DNA of 15,615 nt from JBDTMC01 sp039934475 (GTDB lineage: Bacteria > Acidobacteriota > Terriglobia > Bryobacterales > Bryobacteraceae), in assembly GCA_039934475.1 (NCBI GenBank), contig JBDTMC010000150.1:1-15615 (forward strand), given 5' to 3'. A model generated the notes under the pieces. The model was not told where the DNA came from. It saw only the letters and a list, made by a program, of their open reading frames with translations, and searched no databases. The translations under genes and the position numbers were made by a program. Of the stretch, positions 7,461 to 14,093 are shown piece by piece. Within the stretch, counting starts at the first letter, position 1; every line of letters begins with the position of its first letter.

Positions 7461-8504
7461 GTGCGCGGAAGTGTCGAAATTCATGTCCCGATCAGTCCGA
7501 CCGAAGCTTTTTTCCGGCAGCTCCACTACTTGGCTGTTTCACTTCGCCAGCGCGGCGGCAGGCTGCGCGATAGTTCGATCATCGTGACGGTGGGCGAGGA
7601 TTGCGAGCCCTTCGACATCGGCCGCAAACTACCCTGGACCCGCTATTACCCGATTGAGTTTCGGTGGGTACCGCGTACTTTGTTCCAGCAGCTAGGCTAC
7701 TATGCCACGGCGGCGGAGCGCTATCGCTACAATTTTCAGGCGCCGTACGTGCTGCTGTTGGACGCAGATCTCGTGATATCGCGCAACCTTGACGATCTGC
7801 TGGAACGGGCGGTCGCCGACGCCGCCGTGTACGCCGTCCCTGCCTACCGGTCACCCTGGGAGAACGCAGGGCTTCTTCACATACGGTCCGACGAGGCGTG
7901 GTGGCAAGTGGTCTTTGAAGCGGCAGGGTTGGGGGAGCCTCCATTGCAGTGCGAATATTCTGGGTATGGCGCGCTGTTCAATGACGACAGCATGCGACGC
8001 TGTCCTCCTTACTTCAATCAGGGCGTCGTCCTCGCGCCCGCCGCACTCATGAACGATATTGGCCGCGTGTTGTATGCGGAAATGGAAGCGGCCACGCTCG
8101 CGGTAGCGACAGTCTTCCGTATCCAGATTGCTCTCACCTTCGCGATTCTTCGCCAGAAACTGCCGTGGCGCCCTCTGCCAGTGCGGTACAACTACATACC
8201 GACGCCCGGATCGATCCGTAGTGCCGCGCAGACGCAATATGCTAGTGTCAGCCCGGAGGAGTGGGACGACGTGCGCGTGATTCACTACGCGAGCATTCGG
8301 GGCTGGTTTGAGAGGGAGCGGGTGATGGCAAGCTCCGAAGCATTGGAGCATTGGCTTACCCTGACCGGCCACGACCCGATAGAGTCGTACTGCCGGGAGG
8401 TGTTCCGTAGTATCCACCCTGAAGTTGCGAACGGAAAGCCGGAGACGCGGAACTGGACGTGGTTGCGCGATGCTCTCAAAAGAAGCGGACTTAAAGCGAG
8501 ATAG
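7461..8504 (+). CDS. GT-A fold glycosyltransferase, family uncertain
   Basis: 347 residues from a GTG start; an in-frame TAG at 7449-7451 excludes anything longer, and GGATGG at 7443-7448 may be the ribosome-binding site. Features seen: an N-terminal strand VEIHVPISPTEAF, a second strand SSIIVTVGEDCEPF, and APYVLLLDADLVISRNLDDLL with Asp101-Ala-Asp103, the DxD metal and nucleotide-sugar site of GT-A enzymes. Further on are YFNQGVVLAP and VRVIHYASIRGWFERE, resembling the acceptor and closing regions of GT8/GT24-like retaining enzymes. No signal peptide or membrane segment is seen, so it is probably cytosolic. It converges with the sugar aminotransferase (stops 18 bp apart), so a role in transferring an amino sugar to a surface glycan is possible but not shown. 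The donor sugar is unknown. Confidence 0.7.
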   Translation: MRGSVEIHVPISPTEAFFRQLHYLAVSLRQRGGRLRDSSIIVTVGEDCEPFDIGRKLPWTRYYPIEFRWVPRTLFQQLGYYATAAERYRYNFQAPYVLLLDADLVISRNLDDLLERAVADAAVYAVPAYRSPWENAGLLHIRSDEAWWQVVFEAAGLGEPPLQCEYSGYGALFNDDSMRRCPPYFNQGVVLAPAALMNDIGRVLYAEMEAATLAVATVFRIQIALTFAILRQKLPWRPLPVRYNYIPTPGSIRSAAQTQYASVSPEEWDDVRVIHYASIRGWFERERVMASSEALEHWLTLTGHDPIESYCREVFRSIHPEVANGKPETRNWTWLRDALKRSGLKAR

Positions 8505-8507
8505 CCG

Positions 8508-8536
8508 CCGGCCCTGTGTTCCTCAGTCCAGGCCGG
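8508..8536. terminator. Possible bidirectional hairpin between convergent genes
   Basis: CCGGCC (8508-8513) can pair with GGCCGG (8531-8536), with an inner CTG/CAG pairing and a loop of about 17 nt in total. It spans the 18-bp gap between the glycosyltransferase and aminotransferase stops and the last codons of the latter. No U-tract follows on either strand, so any terminator role is weak. Confidence 0.3.
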
Positions 8537-9629
8537 GAAGAACCGCCTTCACGATCTGCAGAATCTCGGATTGTTCCTCTTCGCTCATGGCAGGGTAGAT
8601 GGGAAAACACACCATCCGCGCAGCGAGGTCTTCGGCCACTGGTGCCGGCTCGAGAATTGCAATTTCCGGCGGCAAGATGCGGTGGAGAGCCGGATGGTAA
8701 TAGCGGCGCAGTTCCAGCCCGCGGCTTCGGGCAGACTCCAGCAGCGACGGGACATCGGTTTCCGTGGGAAGGAGCGCGGGAAAGCACTGCCATGGCGGCA
8801 ATCCGGGATCGGCGGGAGTTCCGATCTGCCCGTTGGCCTGGAAGAAGTCTTGATATCGCTGGGCCGCGGCCGCTCGCGCTGGCAGCATCGGCAAAGCGCA
8901 GTCGAGAACCGCGAGGCCGATGGCCGCACTGAACTCGCTCAGCTTCCCGTTCAACCCTTTTGCGAAGGCGGGGGCGCCGAGTCCGAAATTCAGCGCCTGG
9001 GTAGAGCGCAGAGCATCGTCGGGCCCACAGAAAATCGCTCCCCCTTCTCCGATTCCGAAGACCTTGGTGGCATGGAGGGAGAAGACCTCGGCCATTCCCT
9101 GCCCGCCGGCCGGAACGCCGGGTGAGATGGAACCGCCAAGCGCCGCGGCAGCATCCACCACTAAGGGAACGCCCCTCACTGCACACACGCTGGCGATGTT
9201 TTGAAGATCGCGGCAAAAACCGAAGGCGCGAACGTGTATGACCGCGGCGATATCGTGCCGGGCAAAGACGGACTCCAGCATCGCGGGAGACAATTCCCAC
9301 GTCCGGGCATCGACGTCGCAGACGACCGGAAGACAGCCGGCCGTGAGGACCGCGTGGACTGTTGCCGGAAAGGTGAACGAAGGGATCGCAACCTTGCCTG
9401 TTACTCCCCGTTCCATCAGAACCGCAGCAAGGCCACTGGTAGCACTGGAACAGGCAACTGCTTCGCGGCCAGCGATGGATAAGAAATTCTCGAGGCGACG
9501 TTCGAACAGCTCATTGGCCGGGCCAAAGTTGGAGTAACGTCTCGCGGAATACGAAGAGGCGAGGTAGGGCGTCCACTGTTCGGGACCCGGCAAAGAGGGA
9601 CGAAGAAAGGGAAACCGAATCGGATTCAC
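8523..9629 (-). CDS. DegT/DnrJ/EryC1/StrS-family sugar aminotransferase
   Basis: 368 residues, normal length for the family. These PLP enzymes transfer an amino group from glutamate to a keto-sugar nucleotide, giving amino sugars for O-antigen, capsule or antibiotics. Landmarks: NFGPANELFERRLENFL near the start, ACSSATSGLAAVL (phosphate-binding stretch), IPSFTFPATVHAVLTAG, Asp159 in VVDAAAALGG (pairs with the PLP ring nitrogen), and FSLHATKVFGIGEGGA with Lys189 as the Schiff-base lysine. The usual DAAQ is DAAA here, so the conserved Gln that contacts PLP is Ala162. The start ATG overlaps the stop of the upstream acyltransferase (ATGA, 9626-9629), showing a coupled two-gene operon. The sugar substrate is unknown; no dehydratase or nucleotidyltransferase is in the window. 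Confidence 0.88.
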   Translation of the reverse strand: MNPIRFPFLRPSLPGPEQWTPYLASSYSARRYSNFGPANELFERRLENFLSIAGREAVACSSATSGLAAVLMERGVTGKVAIPSFTFPATVHAVLTAGCLPVVCDVDARTWELSPAMLESVFARHDIAAVIHVRAFGFCRDLQNIASVCAVRGVPLVVDAAAALGGSISPGVPAGGQGMAEVFSLHATKVFGIGEGGAIFCGPDDALRSTQALNFGLGAPAFAKGLNGKLSEFSAAIGLAVLDCALPMLPARAAAAQRYQDFFQANGQIGTPADPGLPPWQCFPALLPTETDVPSLLESARSRGLELRRYYHPALHRILPPEIAILEPAPVAEDLAARMVCFPIYPAMSEEEQSEILQIVKAVLPGLD

Positions 9630-10216
9630 TCAGGCCACCGGTCGAGGACGCTCTCGTCGCGATAGCGTTGCAGAGCCGGATTTTGACGGGCCAGCAACTC
9701 CCGTTCATTGCTGAGAACGCCTTCTGGCGCGCGCTGCCCGACGCGACGAGCTGGGACGCCGGCATAAATCGTCCACGGCTCCAGGTCGTGCGTTACCACG
9801 GCTCCCGCGGCGGCCACTGCCCCTTCGCCGATTCGAACATTGGGGAGGACGACGACATTAGCAAAGACCAGAGCGTGCGCGCCCACGACCACTCGTCCTC
9901 GAATTACCGAGCGAAATTCGGGTGGGACCGTAGGACCGACGAGGGCACCGCCGTGGATGTCATCGGAACCCGAGAGCAGACGCGCCCCGGTTGCGATTCC
10001 GCAAAAATCGCAGAGCACACAGTCGCCGCCCCCGGTGATGGAAACGTGAGACGCGATGTGGACATAGTTTCCAATAACCAGGTTGCGGTGCGAACCGATA
10101 AAGACGAAGTCATCAATGACAATATGCGATCCCAGCGTGAAGTTTTCAGTGCCGACCAATTTGGCCTGTGGATATATCGTGACGTCTGAGCCAATGCAGC
10201 GGAAATTGACGCTCAT
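9626..10216 (-). CDS. Hexapeptide-repeat (left-handed beta-helix) acyltransferase
   Basis: 196 residues. Repeated [LIV]-G-x4 turns are visible throughout: IGSDVTIYPQAKLVG, FTLGSHIVIDDFVFIG, LVIGNYVHIASHVSITGGG, then VVVGAHALVFANVVVLPNVR and IGEGAVAAAGAVVTHDLEP, ending with the IYAGVPARRVGQR cap typical of WbbJ/VioB/NeuD-like transferases. These use acetyl-CoA (or another acyl-CoA) to modify sugars. His117-like residues in the VVVGAHAL segment are candidates for the catalytic base. Minus-strand AGGA lies 7 nt before the ATG. It is the first gene of a two-gene operon; the coupled aminotransferase suggests N-acylation of a freshly made amino sugar, as in fdt/qdt/vio pathways. That link is inference; O-acylation of another glycan is possible. 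Confidence 0.85.
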   Translation of the reverse strand: MSVNFRCIGSDVTIYPQAKLVGTENFTLGSHIVIDDFVFIGSHRNLVIGNYVHIASHVSITGGGDCVLCDFCGIATGARLLSGSDDIHGGALVGPTVPPEFRSVIRGRVVVGAHALVFANVVVLPNVRIGEGAVAAAGAVVTHDLEPWTIYAGVPARRVGQRAPEGVLSNERELLARQNPALQRYRDESVLDRWPE

Positions 10217-10317
10217 CCTTCATTCCTGAAACCTATCATACGGTACGCAACGTGAGCGGAACCGGGGCGCATCGCCTGTTATAGATCCTGTACCTGGCAT
10301 CACTGCTCAGCGCCGGT

Positions 10318-10614
10318 CTACGCGGCAGTCCTCGGCCTTATCTGCTTGCGGATCGCGGCCTCCCACTCGTCGCGTGCGGATTCCAGATTGTAATGCGCCT
10401 GTAGGTTGATCCAGTATTCCGGCGTGGTGTCGAAGTAGCGCGCTAGGCGAAGCGCTGTTTCCCCAGTGATCGACCGCGTCCCTGCAACAATCGAGCTCAC
10501 ACGGTTCGGTGGAACGCCTATCGCGATGGCGAGTTGGTTCATGCTGAGGCCAAGATCGGCGATGGCTTCTTTTAGGATTGCACCCGGGTGAACGGGCGGT
10601 AGCTTTTTGGCCAT
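10318..10614 (-). CDS. higA: HigA-type antitoxin (XRE helix-turn-helix)
   Basis: 98 residues from the ATG at 10612-10614 (MAKKLPPVHPGAILKE...). This is the standard opening of the HigA/VapI addiction-module antidote family. The helix-turn-helix lies at about residues 17-50 (LGLSMNQLAIAIGVPPNRV then SSIVAGTRSITGETALRLAR), followed by YFDTTPEYWINLQAHYNLESA, the family's dimer and toxin-contact end. It would bind its own operator and neutralise HigB. Minus-strand GAGGA sits 5 nt before this ATG and decides the start over a TTG four codons upstream. In normal higBA operons higB precedes higA; here only the last codons of higB remain directly upstream, so this antitoxin is an orphan and its native promoter is probably lost. 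Confidence 0.88.
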   Translation of the reverse strand: MAKKLPPVHPGAILKEAIADLGLSMNQLAIAIGVPPNRVSSIVAGTRSITGETALRLARYFDTTPEYWINLQAHYNLESARDEWEAAIRKQIRPRTAA

Positions 10615-10619
10615 GATCT

Positions 10620-10624
10620 TCCTC
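10620..10624 (-). promoter_or_regulatory. higA ribosome-binding site
   Basis: Minus-strand GAGGA, 5 nt before the higA ATG, overlapping the stop codon of the higB relic (10623-10625). The tight coupling is the usual higBA layout and has survived the loss of most of higB. Confidence 0.6.
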
Positions 10625-10700
10625 AATGGTAGTCAATGATTTCCACATCGTACGCGTGTCCGTCCGCCAGCAATAGCAGATCTACGATAAACCGGGCACA
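10623..10700 (-). pseudogene. higB: 3' remnant of higB toxin
   Basis: Immediately upstream of higA the minus strand reads ADGHAYDVEIIDYH and a TGA stop (10623-10625), which is the characteristic C-terminus of HigB (RICFRW-DGDAYDVEIVDYH). In the neighbouring frame just upstream is ICYCW, matching the preceding RICFRW; a single lost G at the W-A junction would restore continuity. Before that, similarity stops and the ackA 3' end begins at once, so about 70 N-terminal toxin residues are gone. The toxin cannot be made. Identification of the terminal 14 residues is good; the frameshift reading is inference. Confidence 0.7.
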
Positions 10701-10708
10701 CAAGGCTC

Positions 10709-11890
10709 CTACTGGCGCACCAGCCGGCTGACCGCGCGGGCGATCATGAGTTCTTCGTCGGTGCGAATGACACGAACGGTGGCTCGGCTGGATGCCGTGG
10801 AAATGACCGGCGCGTTTGAGTCGTTGGCGGCTTTGTCCATTTCGATTCCGAGAAACTGCAGGCCTTCGCAGACGCGGGCGCGGACTTCGGCGGCGTTCTC
10901 GCCGATGCCACCGGCGAAGACGAGGGTTTCCAAACCTCCAAGCGCCGCGGCGAAAGCGCCGATCCATTTACGAGTTTGGTAGCAAAACAGTTCTACCGCT
11001 TCAGCGGCGCGGATGTCGGTCCCTTGCCGCTCGATCAGGTCACGCATATCGGAGCTGGTTTCGGAAACGCCGAGCATGCCGGATTCGTGATTGATTATGT
11101 TGTTGAACTGCTTGGGCGTCAGTTTTTCGGTTCTCATCATGTACCAGGCCACGCCTGGATCCAGGTCGCCGGGACGCGTACCCATGGGCAACCCGGCTGC
11201 CGGAGTGAATCCCATGCTGGTGTCGATGCTCTTACCGTCGCGGACGGCTGCCAGGCTTGCCCCATTACCGAGATGGGCCAAAATCACCCGACCCTGGGCA
11301 ACCTGCGGGCCTGCCACACGGTTCAGTTCTTCCATCAGGAAGGCGTAAGACAAGCCGTGGAAGCCGTAGCGTTGAATTCCCATCGCATCGAAGCGGCGCG
11401 GGATGGGTAGAAGCCGGGCCACGCGCGGCATGTCGCGGTGAAAAGCGGTGTCGAAGCACGCTACTTGCTGCAGGTTGGGATGACGCTGGCGGAACACCTC
11501 GATCAGTTCAATGGCGGCAGGCAGATGATCCGGATCGTAGGGGCAGATGCGGTGCAATTCCTGCATCAACTCCGGCGTGACGTGCTGAGGCTGAGTGTAG
11601 TGCATACCGTGGACGACGCGGTGTCCCACTGCCTTCACGGAGGCGAAGCCGGTCTTCTCTTCGAGCCAATCGATGAGGAAGGCCGCGCCGCTGCTGTGGT
11701 CGGTAGTTTCAATCTTGCGGCTGTCTTGCCGGTTCTGAATAGTGTCGTGGAAGGTGAGAGTGGCGCCAGGCGACCCGATGCGATCCACCGTTCCGTAAAG
11801 CCTGCGTGGCAGGGATTCGCGATCCTCGTAGAGAGCAAACTTGATACTCGAGGAACCGCCATTAATGGTTAGGATGTATTGTGTAGCCAT
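10709..11890 (-). CDS. ackA: Acetate kinase
   Basis: Interconverts acetyl phosphate + ADP and acetate + ATP; cytoplasmic. 393 residues from the ATG at 11888-11890 (MATQYILTINGGSSSIKFAL), in line with the ~400 of the family. Active-site residues are present: Asn10 of the NGGSSS phosphate loop, Arg91 in HRVVHG, Asp147 in CFDTAFHRD, HLGNGAS, Arg239 in MGTRPGDLDPG, GGIGENAAEVR, and Glu379 in RTDEELMIAR near the end. Two motif variants are notable: NGGSSS where NAGSSS or NCGSSS is common, and RPGDLDPG for RSGDIDPA. The open frame continues 91 codons upstream, but that part covers the divergent ATPase gene and lacks kinase features. With the phosphoketolase 2.2 kb away it forms a sugar-phosphate to acetate branch. 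The stop abuts the higB relic. Confidence 0.95.
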   Translation of the reverse strand: MATQYILTINGGSSSIKFALYEDRESLPRRLYGTVDRIGSPGATLTFHDTIQNRQDSRKIETTDHSSGAAFLIDWLEEKTGFASVKAVGHRVVHGMHYTQPQHVTPELMQELHRICPYDPDHLPAAIELIEVFRQRHPNLQQVACFDTAFHRDMPRVARLLPIPRRFDAMGIQRYGFHGLSYAFLMEELNRVAGPQVAQGRVILAHLGNGASLAAVRDGKSIDTSMGFTPAAGLPMGTRPGDLDPGVAWYMMRTEKLTPKQFNNIINHESGMLGVSETSSDMRDLIERQGTDIRAAEAVELFCYQTRKWIGAFAAALGGLETLVFAGGIGENAAEVRARVCEGLQFLGIEMDKAANDSNAPVISTASSRATVRVIRTDEELMIARAVSRLVRQ

Positions 11891-11953
11891 TTCGGGGCGC
11901 TGGCGGAGGTTGGCGCTGCGCGTGCACTCATTGTCACCCAGGCGATTCATCAC

Positions 11954-14080
11954 ATGCCAGTGAACATCTACACGTGTCCGATGCACCCTGAGGTGCAGCA
12001 GGATCATCCGGGCAGTTGCCCTAAGTGCGGTATGTCCCTGGAGCTGAAAACGGCGAAAGCGGGCGCAGACGAGGGGGAAGACAGCGAACTGCGCGACATG
12101 ACGAGGCGCTTCTGGATCAGCGTCATGCTTGCAGCTCCGGTGTTTATTCTGGCAATGGGTCACTTGATTCCGGCGCCCGGCGGGCAGCCCTGGATGGACG
12201 GTGAAGCCTCGCGCTGGCTCCAGTTTGGGCTCGCCACACCTGTCGTCTGGTGGACAGGCTGGCCACTATTGGACCGTGGGTGGCGTTCGGTGGTCACGCG
12301 TCACTTAAACATGTTCACCCTGATCGCGATTGGCGTGGGCGCGGCCTATGTCTTGAGCGCCGCGGCGATGCTGGTGCCAGGCGCATTCCCCGACACGATG
12401 GAACATCACGGCAAGATCGGCATCTACTTTGAATCGGCGGCGGTGATTGTTGTCCTGGTGCTTCTGGGGCAGGTGCTCGAGCTTCGCGCCCGCAGCCGCA
12501 CGGGCAGCGCGATCAAGGCGTTGCTGAACCTCGCTCCACCCACGGCGCGGCAAGTGGCCCCGGGGGGAGACAATGTGGTGCCGCTCGACCAGGTGAAGGT
12601 CGGAGACTGGTTGCGTGTGGTTCCGGGCGAGAGAATTCCCGTGGATGGCGTGGTCATTGAAGGTCACTCCAGCGTTGAGGAGTCGATGATCACGGGCGAA
12701 CCGCTTGCCGTGGAAAAGAATGCCGGCGACAAGGTAACGGGCGGGACGGTGAATGGCACCGGCAGTTTCGTCATGCGGACGGAACGTGTGGGTGACGACA
12801 CGCTGCTGGGCCAGATAGTCAACATGGTAGGCGAAGCCCAGCGAAGCCGTGCGCCGATTCAGGGTCTTGCCGACCGGGTGGCGGGTATCTTCGTGCCAGC
12901 GGTGCTCGCTTTGTCGGTCATCACGTTCGTAGTCTGGATGTGGGTCGGGCCGGCGCCGACATTTGCGCACGCCATCGTCAACGCCGTTGCGGTGCTGATC
13001 ATCGCCTGCCCCTGCGCGCTAGGCTTGGCCACGCCGATGTCCATCATGGTTGGAGTGGGACGCGGGGCGCAGGCCGGCGTGCTTGTGAAGAACGCCGAAG
13101 CTCTGGAACGATTGGAGAAGGTGACGACGCTGGTGGTGGACAAGACGGGCACGCTCACGGAGGGCAAGCCTAAGCTGGTGGATGTGCTGCCTAACGATGG
13201 TTTCGACGCGAAAGAGTTTCTGCGGCTAGCCGCGTCGCTGGAGCAGAACAGCGAGCACCCGCTGGCGGCCGCGATTGTACAGGGCGCGAAGGAGGAGGGC
13301 TGTCACCTTGATACCGTGAGTGATTTTCGATCAGTGACGGCGGGCGGTGTCGGCGGCGCGACAGGTGGTCGCAGGGTATTGATCGGTAAACCGGATTTTC
13401 TGCGGAACGAGAATGTCGCGGGCTTGGAGCCGATGGAAGCCACGGCGGCGAAGCTTCAGGAAGCAGGCAAGACGGCGGTGTTCGTCGCTATCGACGGCAA
13501 GCCTGCCGGAATCCTTGCCGTGGCGGATCCCATCAAGTCCACCACGGCGCAAGCCATTGGCGAACTCCACGCTCTAGGATTGAAGCTGGTGATGCTGACG
13601 GGCGACAATCGCCGGACGGCCGCCGCCGTGGCCGCGCAACTCGGCCTGGATGCCGTGGAAGCGGAGATCGAGCCCGCCGGAAAGGCTGCTTACATCAAAA
13701 AGCTGCGGGCGGAAGGCAAACAGGTAGCGATGGCCGGCGACGGCATCAACGACGCGCCCGCGCTGAGCGAGGCTGAGGTAGGAATCGCCATGGGAACCGG
13801 TACCGACGTGGCCATGCAAAGCGCGGGCATCACTCTTGTTAAGGGCGACCTGCGCGGCATTGCCAAGGCCATCCGCCTCAGTCGGGCCACCATGGGGAAT
13901 ATCCGGCAAAACCTGTTCTTCGCATTCCTCTATAACGCGCTGGGTATTCCGCTGGCGGCGGGAGCGCTGTACCCATTCTTTGGTATTTTGCTGAGCCCGA
14001 TGATTGCCGGCGCCGCCATGAGTCTGAGCTCCGTTTCTGTCATCGGCAACGCCTTGCGGCTGCGCGGTATCAAGCTTTAA
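11954..14080 (+). CDS. Cu+/Ag+-exporting P1B-type ATPase
   Basis: Pumps monovalent copper or silver out of the cytoplasm using ATP. 708 residues from the ATG at 11954 (MPVNIYTCPMHPEV). Order of parts: an N-terminal heavy-metal-binding domain (Cys8, His11, Cys22, Cys25, Met27; TCPMHPEV...GSCPKCGM) instead of the ferredoxin-like HMA domain; two helix pairs; actuator loop with SMITGEP; Cys352-Pro-Cys354 in the IACPCALGLATPMS transport helix; phosphorylated Asp396 in DKTGTLTEGKP; HP motif in NSEHPLAAAI; GDGINDAPAL hinge; and last helices with NLFFAFLYN and MSLSSVSV, the P1B-1 pattern for Cu+/Ag+. The ORF extends upstream to a TTG at 11879, but that would overlap the divergent ackA start and adds no domain. 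It is 13 bp upstream of xfp and likely cotranscribed. No CopZ, CueR or CsoR gene is near. Confidence 0.93.
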   Translation: MPVNIYTCPMHPEVQQDHPGSCPKCGMSLELKTAKAGADEGEDSELRDMTRRFWISVMLAAPVFILAMGHLIPAPGGQPWMDGEASRWLQFGLATPVVWWTGWPLLDRGWRSVVTRHLNMFTLIAIGVGAAYVLSAAAMLVPGAFPDTMEHHGKIGIYFESAAVIVVLVLLGQVLELRARSRTGSAIKALLNLAPPTARQVAPGGDNVVPLDQVKVGDWLRVVPGERIPVDGVVIEGHSSVEESMITGEPLAVEKNAGDKVTGGTVNGTGSFVMRTERVGDDTLLGQIVNMVGEAQRSRAPIQGLADRVAGIFVPAVLALSVITFVVWMWVGPAPTFAHAIVNAVAVLIIACPCALGLATPMSIMVGVGRGAQAGVLVKNAEALERLEKVTTLVVDKTGTLTEGKPKLVDVLPNDGFDAKEFLRLAASLEQNSEHPLAAAIVQGAKEEGCHLDTVSDFRSVTAGGVGGATGGRRVLIGKPDFLRNENVAGLEPMEATAAKLQEAGKTAVFVAIDGKPAGILAVADPIKSTTAQAIGELHALGLKLVMLTGDNRRTAAAVAAQLGLDAVEAEIEPAGKAAYIKKLRAEGKQVAMAGDGINDAPALSEAEVGIAMGTGTDVAMQSAGITLVKGDLRGIAKAIRLSRATMGNIRQNLFFAFLYNALGIPLAAGALYPFFGILLSPMIAGAAMSLSSVSVIGNALRLRGIKL

Positions 14081-14093
14081 TCAGGTACAAATC

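Noticed and set aside
6841..7587. 248-codon plus-strand open frame over the glycosidase start and the divergent region
   Set aside because: It is antisense to the glycosidase signal and N-terminal domain and overlaps the glycosyltransferase in another frame; no family features.
8491..9300. 269-codon minus-strand open frame overlapping the sugar aminotransferase
   Set aside because: It is arginine-rich and has no motif, while the aminotransferase frame there has all PLP landmarks.
10709..12163. 484-residue reading of acetate kinase
   Set aside because: The first 91 residues cover the divergent ATPase N-terminus and lack kinase features; the internal ATG at 11890 gives the standard N-terminus.
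11879..14080. 733-residue reading of the ATPase from a TTG
   Set aside because: The extra 25 residues overlap the ackA start and contain no domain; the heavy-metal-binding domain begins right after the ATG at 11954.
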